From Daejeonella sp. JGW-45 (GTDB taxonomy: Bacteria; Bacteroidota; Bacteroidia; Sphingobacteriales; Sphingobacteriaceae): a stretch of 64,000 nt of DNA. The translations under genes and the position numbers were made by a program. The stretch lies in NCBI RefSeq assembly GCF_029360805.1, contig NZ_JARKNC010000001.1:620001-684000 (forward strand). Direction: 5' to 3'. Below, one piece after another: positions 27,224-35,295 of the stretch. The notes under the pieces were generated by a model. That model was not told the origin of the DNA, ran no database searches, and saw only the letters and a list, made by a program, of their open reading frames with translations. Numbering within the stretch: the stretch's first letter is position 1; every line of letters starts with the position of its first letter.

Positions 27224-28369
27224 TTAATTCAGTATATATTGAGTCCCCGCAGGGAGCGTATTAAACTTTAAAATTTTAACGAATTGTAAAGATACATCTA
27301 AAAATAAAATTTTAGGATTCGCGTTGCGCTCAATGTGATAGTAGGCCTTGTCCATCTCATTAATAAGTGCCTCCGCTTTAGCGAGATCAAGTTGCTGGCT
27401 GAATTTATTTACAAATTCCAGCTCGATACCCGGCAAATGTACGAGTTCACTTGCATCCGAAAGTACCATGATACATTCACGGATAAGATTGATCCCATAC
27501 TTAAGCAGGTTCTTCTGACTTTCCCGTCCAATTTTTGATGTTTCTTCCACAAATTCAAATATTGAAGGGCCCCGGTCTGCAAACGTCATCCGCATCCAAC
27601 CGGTAAACAATCTGAAATTATCGTTGTCATCTTCTTTCAGGAAATTAAGTGCAGCCTGCAGATTCCCCTCACTTAAGTAGGCAGTTTGAGCAGCCTTTGA
27701 TTCGCTTATATTTTTTGTTTTCAATAAATAATCACATATCTCCTTCTGGTCCAATGCAGGGATCTTCACTAGCTGCGTCCTTGAAATTATAGTGTTCAGA
27801 AGCTGATCCTGATTTTGAGCGACTAATATGATGAGTGTTTTATCAGCAGGTTCTTCCAGTGTTTTTAAAAGCCGGTTCCCTTCATTCTTTAAATATTCTG
27901 GAAGCCAGATGATCATCGCCTTATATTCCGACTCAAACGGCTTTAATGAAAGCCGGTGCAAAATGTTCATACATTCCGCTTTGTTGATATTAGGTTGCTT
28001 ATTCTGTGCATCCAAACGCTCACGCCATTCGTCAAGGTTAAAATAGGGATTTGTAAGAACAAGATCCCTCCATTCCTCCAGATCGGCCATGCTGTCTTCC
28101 TTCTCGCCGCCGCGGAAAAAAGGATATGAAAAATGCAGGTCGGGATGGATAAGCTTATTATATTTCCTGCAGGAAGCACATACCCCGCAGCTATCGGTAT
28201 CTGAACGCTCGGTACATGAAATGAACTGGGCATAAGCAAGGGCAAGGGCAAAGTTTCCAGACCCTTCGGGCCCAAGGAATAGTTGCGCATGGCTTACCCT
28301 GTTCTCAGCCACCGTACGGATCAAATGTTCCTTCACTTCATTCTGCCCAACGATATCTCTAAACTGCAT
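27224..28369 (-). CDS. holB: DNA polymerase III delta' subunit
   Basis: A 381-residue clamp-loader ATPase-fold subunit. From the ATG at 28369: MQFRDIVGQNEVKEHLI, LGPEGSGNFALALAYA (a P-loop with the GKT Lys replaced, as usual for delta'), a zinc knuckle CTERSDTDSCGVCASC near residue 64, and the sensor region NRLLKTLEEPADKTLIILVAQ near 140. It helps load the sliding clamp at the replication fork. The frame extends to an ATG at 28426, but the extra 19 residues are unlike the family. First gene of the holB-ricT-gldH operon. Confidence 0.92.
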   Translation of the reverse strand: MQFRDIVGQNEVKEHLIRTVAENRVSHAQLFLGPEGSGNFALALAYAQFISCTERSDTDSCGVCASCRKYNKLIHPDLHFSYPFFRGGEKEDSMADLEEWRDLVLTNPYFNLDEWRERLDAQNKQPNINKAECMNILHRLSLKPFESEYKAMIIWLPEYLKNEGNRLLKTLEEPADKTLIILVAQNQDQLLNTIISRTQLVKIPALDQKEICDYLLKTKNISESKAAQTAYLSEGNLQAALNFLKEDDNDNFRLFTGWMRMTFADRGPSIFEFVEETSKIGRESQKNLLKYGINLIRECIMVLSDASELVHLPGIELEFVNKFSQQLDLAKAEALINEMDKAYYHIERNANPKILFLDVSLQFVKILKFNTLPAGTQYILN

Positions 28370-28466
28370 GGTTGCAAAATAAGAAAAGAAGAGGTTCCAG
28401 TGAAATTTTTTAACCCGCGGCCTCAATTATAGATCACTTGCATTTAAAGCTATGTACATTATATGA

Positions 28467-28474
28467 TATATTTG
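28467..28474 (+). promoter_or_regulatory. TAnnTTTG -7 element of ruvX
   Basis: TATATTTG, 29 bp before the ATG at 28496. Confidence 0.55.
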
Positions 28475-28495
28475 CCTGCTAATTATCGTCACTAC

Positions 28496-28912
28496 ATGCG
28501 GATCTTAGCCTTCGATTATGGTACAAAGCGTATAGGCATTGCCGTTACGGATCCCTTGCAGATCATCGCAACCGGTCTCGATACTATCCACCCGAAAGAT
28601 ATCGTAGATTACCTGAAAAAATACCTTGCCAAAGAAGATGTGGAGCTTTTTGTAGTAGGCGAACCGCTCCAGATGGATGGCACACCATCTCAATCCACTC
28701 CCCACATCAAGGGCTTCATCACCATTCTAAGCAAGCACTTTCCCGAAATTCCGGTAGCAAGGATAGATGAGCGTTTTACCTCCAAGATGGCCTCGGCTAC
28801 TGTTGCTCAAAGCGGATTAAAACGTTCTGACCGGCAGGATAAAGGGCGTCTGGACACCATTTCAGCCACCATTATCCTGCAGACCTACCTCGAGAAAAGG
28901 GGCCTGATCTAG
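28496..28912 (+). CDS. ruvX: Putative pre-16S rRNA nuclease / Holliday junction resolvase (YqgF)
   Basis: A 138-residue RNase H-fold protein: MRILAFDYGTKRIGIAVTDP (first catalytic Asp near residue 7), LFVVGEPLQMDG (Glu strand) and RIDERFTSKMAS (ERxTS motif) with a final Asp in KGRLDTISATIILQTYL. It is thought to mature the 5' end of 16S rRNA. The frame extends 11 codons upstream, but the promoter element overlaps that stretch, so I use the ATG at 28496. Confidence 0.94.
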   Translation: MRILAFDYGTKRIGIAVTDPLQIIATGLDTIHPKDIVDYLKKYLAKEDVELFVVGEPLQMDGTPSQSTPHIKGFITILSKHFPEIPVARIDERFTSKMASATVAQSGLKRSDRQDKGRLDTISATIILQTYLEKRGLI

Positions 28913-28941
28913 AGTGACTTAGCTGTCTCGGCCATATTTTG

Positions 28942-28949
28942 TACCTTTG
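28942..28949 (+). promoter_or_regulatory. TAnnTTTG element, 12 bp before ATG
   Basis: TACCTTTG immediately precedes the methyltransferase ATG at 28954 and implies a leaderless message. It also rules against the in-frame TTG at 28939. Confidence 0.6.
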
Positions 28950-28953
28950 GCCG

Positions 28954-29589
28954 ATGGAATTTATCAGCGACGACCTAAAAAGCTACCTGCTAAAATACTG
29001 TGATCCCGAAGATGATCTCCTCAAAAACATCGACCGGGAGACCAACCTTAAAGTGTCTATGCCGCGCATGTTGTCCGGACACTACCAGGGCCGCGTACTA
29101 AGTATGCTCAGTAAAATGATCAAGCCCGACCGCATTCTTGAGATTGGTACGTTCACCGGATACGCAACGCTTTGCCTTGCTGAAGGACTTAATGCGAACG
29201 GAGTAATTCACACCATTGACATCAATGCGGAGCTGGAAGATATGGTCAGGGCTAATTTTGCCAAATCACCCCTGAACGGAAATATCGTCTATCACATTGG
29301 CAACGCAGTCCGGATAATCCCGGAAATCAATGAAGTTTTCGACATTGTTTTTATTGACGCAGATAAAAAGAATAATGGTACATATTACAGCCTGGTGATC
29401 GATAAATTGAGGTCAGGCGGAGTAATCATCATTGATAATGTGTTGTGGAGTGGAAAAGTTCTGGACGAAAAGACAGACACTAATACAGCAATAATTACTA
29501 ATTTTAATAAAATGGTTAGCGAAGATCAGCGTGTTGAAAAGCTGATCCTGCCAGTTCGCGATGGATTGTTTATCGTAAGAAAAAAGTAA
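28954..29589 (+). CDS. Class I SAM-dependent O-methyltransferase
   Basis: A 212-residue protein of the catechol-O-methyltransferase-like family (O-methyltransferase family 3). SAM-binding motif I is RILEIGTFTGYATLCLAEGL near residue 58, followed by VIHTIDINAELED, the metal-binding Asp region DIVFIDADKKNN near 133, and IIIDNVLWSGKV near 158. These are the usual divalent-metal ligands. The substrate is unknown. It follows ruvX by 41 bases with its own promoter-like element. Confidence 0.93.
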   Translation: MEFISDDLKSYLLKYCDPEDDLLKNIDRETNLKVSMPRMLSGHYQGRVLSMLSKMIKPDRILEIGTFTGYATLCLAEGLNANGVIHTIDINAELEDMVRANFAKSPLNGNIVYHIGNAVRIIPEINEVFDIVFIDADKKNNGTYYSLVIDKLRSGGVIIIDNVLWSGKVLDEKTDTNTAIITNFNKMVSEDQRVEKLILPVRDGLFIVRKK

Positions 29590-29631
29590 AGGGATTTTTT
29601 CCTTTTGTTATTCAGAAATAAAGCATCAATC

Positions 29632-30312
29632 ATGAAACACTTCTTCACACTGCTCTTTATTGGTCTGAGTTTAAGTTTGTCTGCCCAGACTACCGCCCTG
29701 GATTACATCGAAAAATATAAAGACATAGCCATCCAGCACATGAATCAGCAGGGAGTACCTGCCAGCGTGATCCTGGCCATCTCTATGCACGAATCGGCCA
29801 ATGGCCAAAGTAAAATTGCTAAATACCTGAATAATCATTTCGGCATAAAGGGCAAAAATACAAGCAAGGAGATAAAGTCAGCGTACCGCGGGTACGAATC
29901 GGTCACCGATTCCTATCTCGACTTTATGGCCGCGATGAGGCGTAATAAAAAGTTCGAAGCGCTGTTCGGAAAATATCCCAGCTATGATTATTACAATTGG
30001 GTGCTTGGTATCCAGCATGGCGGTTATGCGGCAAGTAAATTATGGGGCTCACAGGTCCTGGCAATCATCAGGAAATACCGGCTTTACGAACTTGATAACC
30101 GGCCAGAGGGATTGGAAGAGAGCGCTGTGGCCGCCTTAGTGCCGGAAAGCGCAAAAAAAGAAGGATCATCAATACCAAAAGTTTACAGGGTCAAAAAGGG
30201 TGACACCCTTAACGGTATAGCTAAAAGATACAGTATAAATGTCAAAAACCTAATGAGAAAAAATTCGTTATCTAACAGTAGGCTCTCTATAGGCCAAAAA
30301 CTATTACTGTAA
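29632..30312 (+). CDS. Exported glucosaminidase with LysM domain
   Basis: A 226-residue exported protein. Signal MKHFFTLLFIGLSLSLSAQ, then a GH73-type N-acetylglucosaminidase domain (VPASVILAISMHESANGQSK with the likely catalytic Glu, then NNHFGIKGK) and a C-terminal LysM (YRVKKGDTLNGIAKRYSINV). It would cut and bind peptidoglycan in the periplasm. I use the ATG at 29632, since the nine upstream residues precede the signal peptide. It is a close paralogue of the protein at 30553, with the same domain order. The second GH73 catalytic residue region is less clear, so activity is not certain. Confidence 0.9.
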   Translation: MKHFFTLLFIGLSLSLSAQTTALDYIEKYKDIAIQHMNQQGVPASVILAISMHESANGQSKIAKYLNNHFGIKGKNTSKEIKSAYRGYESVTDSYLDFMAAMRRNKKFEALFGKYPSYDYYNWVLGIQHGGYAASKLWGSQVLAIIRKYRLYELDNRPEGLEESAVAALVPESAKKEGSSIPKVYRVKKGDTLNGIAKRYSINVKNLMRKNSLSNSRLSIGQKLLL

Positions 30313-30324
30313 AAGCGTAATCTC

Positions 30325-30444
30325 ATGAGCAAGTATGTAATTGTATTGATGATTGTGGCATTATTTACCGGTGCATGCAGAATCAAAAAAGCGGGACTGC
30401 CAAAACCGAACAACGGCTTTACACCGATTCAATCCGTTAAATAG
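30325..30444 (+). CDS. 39-residue putative lipoprotein
   Basis: A short frame, MSKYVIVLMIVALFTGACRI followed by a basic and Pro/Asn-rich tail ending in QSVK. The N-terminal hydrophobic stretch ends in a lipobox-like FTGAC, so the mature product would be a lipid-anchored peptide of about 22 residues. It starts 12 bases after the first glucosaminidase gene and 109 bases before the second. Very small lipoproteins beside murein hydrolases are plausible partners or regulators, but no function is known. No second frame competes at this spot. Confidence 0.6.
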   Translation: MSKYVIVLMIVALFTGACRIKKAGLPKPNNGFTPIQSVK

Positions 30445-30552
30445 GCTTGTATCGAAAACGAAAGGCTTTAATGCACCGGAAATATGACAAAGGGTAGCAA
30501 TATTTAAATGTAAATATTCAATTTAGAGGCGGGATTTTACCGCCACATTGAA

Positions 30553-31386
30553 ATGAAGATATTCCTTATACCCTTATTGGTCGTATTGACCCTTGCCAGC
30601 GCCTGCAGTACCCGAAAAACTACCCTTTCAAAGCCCGCGGCTTCTGCACCAAAGGCTTCTCAGCCTGTAAAAACTATTGGCGAAAATACCCTTGTTAATA
30701 AGTATTCTGCTCAGGATTATATTGAACGATTCAAAGCCATCGCCATAAAGGAAATGAACAGTTATGGCATTCCTGCTAGCATCACCCTGGCTCAGGGCTT
30801 ACTTGAATCAGGTAACGGTAACAGCAGCCTTGCCAGGGATGCTAATAATCATTTCGGAATTAAATGCACCAGCGAGTGGAGGGGTAAAACCATCCTGAAG
30901 GACGACGACGAGAAAGATGATTGCTTCAGAGTCTACGCTACCCCCGAGGAATCTTTCCGTGATCATTCGGAGTTTTTAAAGCGCAAGCGGTATGCCGCCC
31001 TGTTCGAACTTGATAAAAATGATTATCGTGGCTGGGCAGCCGGATTGAAAGAAGCTGGCTATGCAACGAATCCGCGATATGCTGAATTATTAATTACCCT
31101 GGTAGATCGTTACGATCTTAGTAAATACGATCGCAGAGAAGGTTATGTAGAGAAAATAAAGCGTGAAGACAAAGTTCTGACGGAAATAGCCCGGAATATT
31201 CCTGAAGAAAAAAAACAGGAGCCTCCTAAAACTCCTGTCTCCATGAAAATTTACGAAGTGAAACAAGGCGATACAATGTATTCTATCGCAAAGCGTTTCA
31301 CTATCACCATCGAAGAGCTAAAGATCCTGAACGACCTCGGAGCTACCGATCTGAAAATGGGACAGTTATTGCTTGTTTCTAAATAG
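30553..31386 (+). CDS. Glucosaminidase-LysM lipoprotein
   Basis: A 277-residue lipoprotein (LVVLTLASACS, Cys about 18). The GH73 domain has IPASITLAQGLLESGNGNSS (likely catalytic Glu) with NNHFGIKCTSEW, followed by a stretch DCFRVYATPEESFRDHSEFL and AAGLKEAGYATNPRYAELL. A LysM follows at about 233-276 (YEVKQGDTMYSIAKRFTITI). It is predicted to hydrolyse peptidoglycan from a membrane anchor. It is the second of two tandem paralogues; unlike the first it is lipidated and longer. Confidence 0.92.
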   Translation: MKIFLIPLLVVLTLASACSTRKTTLSKPAASAPKASQPVKTIGENTLVNKYSAQDYIERFKAIAIKEMNSYGIPASITLAQGLLESGNGNSSLARDANNHFGIKCTSEWRGKTILKDDDEKDDCFRVYATPEESFRDHSEFLKRKRYAALFELDKNDYRGWAAGLKEAGYATNPRYAELLITLVDRYDLSKYDRREGYVEKIKREDKVLTEIARNIPEEKKQEPPKTPVSMKIYEVKQGDTMYSIAKRFTITIEELKILNDLGATDLKMGQLLLVSK

Positions 31387-31439
31387 TTTGTTAAGATTTG
31401 TTAAATCGGAATCGGCTTGCAGCTTAAACCCGTAAGTTT

Positions 31440-32204
31440 ATGCAATTGAAAAAAGCTATTTATATATTATTTCTCCTTGGGGTTTGTGCTACCAACCTTT
31501 TCGGACAAGACAGACCTGTGCAGGGCATTGTATTTGATATGGATAGCAAACAGCGCTTGACCCGCGTGTATATTTTCAATACACGCACGGGCGAGGGTTT
31601 CTACAACAATACCAAGGGCGAACTAAAAACAACTGCACGCACGGGCGATGTGCTTGTCGCGGCACTCCAGGGTTATGGTGTGGATACGGTTAGTGTTAAA
31701 TCTGAAAATACCATCCTTTTCTATCTTCGTAGAAATAGCATTCAGCTTCGGGAAGTAATTGTGCGCGACAGTTTAAAAACGCCTGCTGAACAGCTCAAAC
31801 AATCACAGGAAGAATACAACACCATCTATTCAAAAGGTGCGGTGAAGGATGTATTCCAGGTAGGTGGCGCTAATGGCGGCGGAGGGGCGGGCTTAAGTAT
31901 AAATGCCTTGTACAGTTTGTTAAGCAAGGAAGGGAAGAATGCCAGAATGCTCCAGAAGATCCTTGAACGTGATTACCGGGATGCGATGATCGAATACCGA
32001 TATACAAAAACGCTTGTAAACAGGGTAACCGGGCTAAGCGGCGACCAGCTTACCGACTTTAAACAACAATATAAGCCGGGATATTACTTTATCCTGGAGG
32101 CTAATGATTATCAGCTTATACAGTACATCCAGAAATCATATCAAAGCTATATTGAGAATCCCGCAGCCTTGCGTTTGATGCCGCTAAAAACAAACGGTCA
32201 ATGA
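31440..32204 (+). CDS. Exported protein with carboxypeptidase-regulatory-like domain
   Basis: A 254-residue protein with signal ILFLLGVCATNLFGQ. Residues 25-110 form a CarboxypepD_reg-like beta sandwich (VQGIVFDMDSKQRLTRVYIF, then YNNTKGELKTTARTGDVLVA). The remainder is a charged helical region with a Gly-rich patch (QVGGANGGGGAGLSINALY, about 140). Its last four bases overlap the start of the HExxH membrane protein, so the two are coupled. Function unknown; similar two-domain proteins are frequent in Bacteroidota envelopes. Confidence 0.8.
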   Translation: MQLKKAIYILFLLGVCATNLFGQDRPVQGIVFDMDSKQRLTRVYIFNTRTGEGFYNNTKGELKTTARTGDVLVAALQGYGVDTVSVKSENTILFYLRRNSIQLREVIVRDSLKTPAEQLKQSQEEYNTIYSKGAVKDVFQVGGANGGGGAGLSINALYSLLSKEGKNARMLQKILERDYRDAMIEYRYTKTLVNRVTGLSGDQLTDFKQQYKPGYYFILEANDYQLIQYIQKSYQSYIENPAALRLMPLKTNGQ

Positions 32205-32524
32205 GGTTTCCGGTTGTGCATCTCAGGTTTTTACCGGCAAGCGGAATGGCAATATTTCCTTTCGTGCTGATCAAATATCCTGAGCTGAAGCAAGACAGGC
32301 AGATCATTAATCATGAACTCATTCACCTCCGGCAACAGCTTGAATTATTAATTCTTCCTTTCTTCCTGTTATATCTTATAAATTATCTCGTCAACCTGAT
32401 AAAATACAGAAGCCATCATCAGGCATACAGAAATATAGTGTTTGAACGCGAGGCATATACTCATGATTCTAACTACTCATATCTGCGAAGCAGGCGATTT
32501 TTCGCATGGATAGCCTATATTTGA
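32201..32524 (+). CDS. Tiny membrane protein with HExxH zinc-protease motif
   Basis: A 107-residue protein. Residues 38-42 are HELIH, a classic HExxH zinc site, followed by a hydrophobic helix (LLILPFFLLYLINYLVNLI, about 49-67) and EREAY at 82-86, where a Glu could serve as the third zinc ligand of a gluzincin. A first hydrophobic segment lies near residues 15-25. This looks like a minimal M48/M56-type core. Many family members have several more helices, so it may be inactive or a partner subunit. It overlaps the preceding gene by 4 bases (ATGA). Confidence 0.75.
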   Translation: MRFPVVHLRFLPASGMAIFPFVLIKYPELKQDRQIINHELIHLRQQLELLILPFFLLYLINYLVNLIKYRSHHQAYRNIVFEREAYTHDSNYSYLRSRRFFAWIAYI

Positions 32525-32580
32525 TGTAACAAATCCTAAAAACATATCATAAAGAGGCCTTTTTTCGTTTTATTTGCTAA

Positions 32581-33582
32581 ATGATCCTTCGTTATCTGGT
32601 AATATTATTCTTTGTTCTGCAAGTTCCTCGCGCTTACGCTCAGCAACCCGAGAATAATGCCGATACCACTCTCCTAAAAGAACTCAGGCAGTATCCCCGG
32701 AAAAATACTTTACCTGTACGGCGTCCGGTAATCTTTCCCGAAACAGTCCGGCTCTCCGATCCCTCGGAACTGGATATCAGCATAAACTATTGGCGAAGCT
32801 GGACCACGTTTGGCCTGAATGTGAACCAGGCTTCGTTCAGCGACAACTGGGGTGGCGGTGGAGTCAATTCATTGGCACTGGGCGGACAGTATTCGTACAA
32901 AACCGACTATACCAAGGGAGACAAAAACTTTGTTTCAGAGCTCCTGCTTCAATACGGTAAGCTAAAGAACAGAGGCCAGCTGGCCCGTAAAACGGTCGAC
33001 CGAATTTTCTGGGATAACAAGGTTGGTCTTAAATTGTCTAAAAGCTGGTATTTTTTCGGTTCCATAAACTTTGAATCACAGTTTGATAAAGGATTCTCGT
33101 TCTCCAAAAATGCCCAGGGAAATGAAACCAGAACCCTTCTTTCAAGGTTCATGGCTCCGGGTTATCTTACTGAGTCATTGGGTTTTGAGTATAAGCCGGT
33201 TAAGTATTTTTTCCTTCGTATCGGTACCGGAACAGCCCGGCAAACCTTCATGTCCGATACAACCCTGTACAAAACCAATCCGAAGAATTTTGGTGTTGAT
33301 CAGGGAAAGAGCTTCAGGAATGAACTTGCATTCCAGGTGGTGGCATCATTTGACAAGGAAATAGCAAAGAACCTCACTTTGAAAAGCAGGTATACAATGT
33401 TTGCCAATTACGAACAGCTAAGCAGAATAGATAACCGTCTCGATGCGACACTTACAGCACAGGTAAACAAGTTTATTAATGTTTCCCTGGCGGGCGTGAT
33501 GCTTTATGATGATGATACAGCCGATAAGATCCAGAAAAGCCAGGCATTCTCCTTCGGGCTGGTCTACAAATTACAGCGCTGA
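32581..33582 (+). CDS. DUF3078 outer-membrane protein
   Basis: A 333-residue protein with signal ILFFVLQVPRAYA. The conserved start of the domain, WTTFGLNVNQASFSDNWGGG near residue 78, and the repeating beta strands (SLALGGQYSYKTDY, then FFGSINFESQFDKGF) end with an aromatic/basic C-terminus (FGLVYKLQR), consistent with a beta-barrel. It matches DUF3078, a Bacteroidota family of unknown role. It is the last gene before ffh, which has its own promoter element. Confidence 0.9.
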   Translation: MILRYLVILFFVLQVPRAYAQQPENNADTTLLKELRQYPRKNTLPVRRPVIFPETVRLSDPSELDISINYWRSWTTFGLNVNQASFSDNWGGGGVNSLALGGQYSYKTDYTKGDKNFVSELLLQYGKLKNRGQLARKTVDRIFWDNKVGLKLSKSWYFFGSINFESQFDKGFSFSKNAQGNETRTLLSRFMAPGYLTESLGFEYKPVKYFFLRIGTGTARQTFMSDTTLYKTNPKNFGVDQGKSFRNELAFQVVASFDKEIAKNLTLKSRYTMFANYEQLSRIDNRLDATLTAQVNKFINVSLAGVMLYDDDTADKIQKSQAFSFGLVYKLQR

Positions 33583-33651
33583 TCAAACCAACTTTTTTCT
33601 GTCAATTCAAGGCCTTTACGTTCAGGTAAGTGGTATTCTAGCCAAAAACCT

Positions 33652-33659
33652 TAACTTTG
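33652..33659 (+). promoter_or_regulatory. TAnnTTTG -7 element of ffh
   Basis: TAACTTTG, exactly 30 bp before the ffh ATG, with an A-rich stretch immediately before the start. Confidence 0.6.
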
Positions 33660-33681
33660 TGTTTGCTAAGCTTTTTAAAAA

Positions 33682-35022
33682 ATGTTTGAAAATTTACAGG
33701 ATAAACTGGACAGGGCCTTTAAAGTATTAAAAGGACAGGGGAGCATTACTGAAATAAACGTAGCGGAAACCATGAAAGAGATTAGGAAAGCTCTCTTGGA
33801 TGCCGACGTTAACTATAAAACTGCCAAAGCCTTTACAGATGAGGTTAGGGAAAAAGCTATAGGTCAGAATGTTCTGACTGCCGTTTCGCCCGGCCAGTTG
33901 CTTACCAAGCTGATGAACGATGAGCTGGCCAATTTAATGGGCGGCACGGTTCAGGAACTTAACATTAGCTCAAACCCAACCATTATACTGATTGCGGGCC
34001 TTAACGGAGCCGGTAAAACAACTTTTTCGGGAAAGCTTGCTAATTTTCTTGCAACCCAGAAGAATAAAAAGCCGCTTTTAGTTGCCGGCGATGTGTACCG
34101 CCCGGCGGCAATCGATCAGCTGGAAGTACTGGGTAGCCAGATAAATATACCTGTATATACCGACCGGGAGTCAAAGGATCCCGTAGGTATCGCAAAAGCC
34201 GGTATCGCTGAAGCGAAAAAGAACGGACAAAATGTTGTCATCATTGATACCGCCGGACGTCTTGCGATCGACGAGGAAATGATGAACGAGATTGCCGAGG
34301 TAAAAGCGAACACAAATCCTCACGAGATCCTCTTTGTAGTAGATGCCATGACTGGCCAGGACGCGGTGAATACTGCCAAAGCCTTTAACGACCGCCTTGA
34401 CTTTACCGGTGTCGTGCTGACCAAGCTGGATGGCGATACCCGCGGTGGTGCTGCTTTATCCATCAAGTCGGTTGTGAACAAGCCGATAAAATTCATCGGT
34501 ACGGGTGAAAAAATGGAAGCACTGGATGTTTTCTATCCCGACAGGATGGCTTCCAGGATTCTCGGGATGGGCGACGTCGTTTCGCTTGTTGAACGTGCGC
34601 AAATGCAGTTCGACGAAAAAGAAGCTGCTGAGCTCCAAAAGAAGATCCGTAAAAACAAGTTCGACTTTAATGATTTCCTTAGCCAGATCCAGCAGATCAA
34701 GAAGATGGGAAATATGAAAGATCTTATGGGCATGATACCAGGCGTCGGCAAGGCTATAAAAGACGTTGATATCGATGATAATGCCTTCACTCCAATCGAA
34801 TCAATCATCCGCTCTATGACGCCTCATGAGCGTGAAAACCCCGACGCCATTAACCAAAGCCGCCGTTTACGTATTGCCAAAGGTTCAGGAACCGACCTTG
34901 CCGAGGTAAATAAGCTTATTAAGCAATTCGAGGATATGCGTAAGGTGATGAAACAATTCTCAAACCCGGCCGCCGCGGCGAAAATGATGAAGGGCATGCC
35001 GAAGATGCCGTTTGGGAGGTAG
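33682..35022 (+). CDS. ffh: Signal recognition particle protein Ffh
   Basis: A 446-residue GTPase that binds 4.5S RNA and signal sequences and delivers nascent chains to FtsY at the membrane. The N domain comes first (MFENLQDKLDRAFKVLKGQG), then G1 LNGAGKTTFSGKLA near residue 106, DVYRPAAIDQLEVLG, DTAGRLAIDEEM (G3), TKLDGDTRGGAAL (G4 region) and a Met-rich M domain from about 310 to the end (QQIKKMGNMKDLMGMIPG, then MKMMKG-type repeats). Full length. Confidence 0.98.
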   Translation: MFENLQDKLDRAFKVLKGQGSITEINVAETMKEIRKALLDADVNYKTAKAFTDEVREKAIGQNVLTAVSPGQLLTKLMNDELANLMGGTVQELNISSNPTIILIAGLNGAGKTTFSGKLANFLATQKNKKPLLVAGDVYRPAAIDQLEVLGSQINIPVYTDRESKDPVGIAKAGIAEAKKNGQNVVIIDTAGRLAIDEEMMNEIAEVKANTNPHEILFVVDAMTGQDAVNTAKAFNDRLDFTGVVLTKLDGDTRGGAALSIKSVVNKPIKFIGTGEKMEALDVFYPDRMASRILGMGDVVSLVERAQMQFDEKEAAELQKKIRKNKFDFNDFLSQIQQIKKMGNMKDLMGMIPGVGKAIKDVDIDDNAFTPIESIIRSMTPHERENPDAINQSRRLRIAKGSGTDLAEVNKLIKQFEDMRKVMKQFSNPAAAAKMMKGMPKMPFGR

Positions 35023-35054
35023 GATTAAACGGTAACTAACGTACCATTTTTTTT

Positions 35055-35168
35055 AACCGCAGAGGACGCGGAGTTTTACGCAGAGAGCGCAGAGAAATGA
35101 GTTGTATTTCCGTAGCGCTGTCAAGCTTCCCTCTGCGCTCTCTGCGTGTACTTTGCGGCCTTTGCGTT
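35055..35168. repeat. Long imperfect inverted repeat (CGCAGAG-type dispersed element)
   Basis: The left arm (35055-35096, AACCGCAGAGGACGCGGAG...) is complementary with a few mismatches to the right arm (35129-35168, ...TACTTTGCGGCCTTTGCGTT), around a 32-base spacer. I recognise this as the GCAGAG/CTCTGCG family of dispersed snap-back elements seen in many bacteria. A 63-codon frame on the minus strand is only a translation of the repeat. Confidence 0.75.
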
Positions 35169-35295
35169 TAAATATCCATTCAGGTACGAGGTCTCGTGAA
35201 ATCCATATTCCTACAGCAATATTACACCCCACTTGCATTAACAATATATTTATCCCCCAATATTCCTAAATTTATAGTAATGCTATAAGTTGGAA

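Noticed and set aside
30500-30544. AATATTTA/TAAATATT and GGCGG/CCGCC hairpins before the second glucosaminidase gene
   Set aside because: Short and AT-rich or only 5 bp; could be chance, and they do not form a known regulatory fold.
35053-35244. 63-codon minus-strand frame after ffh
   Set aside because: It is a translation of the GCAGAG inverted repeat.
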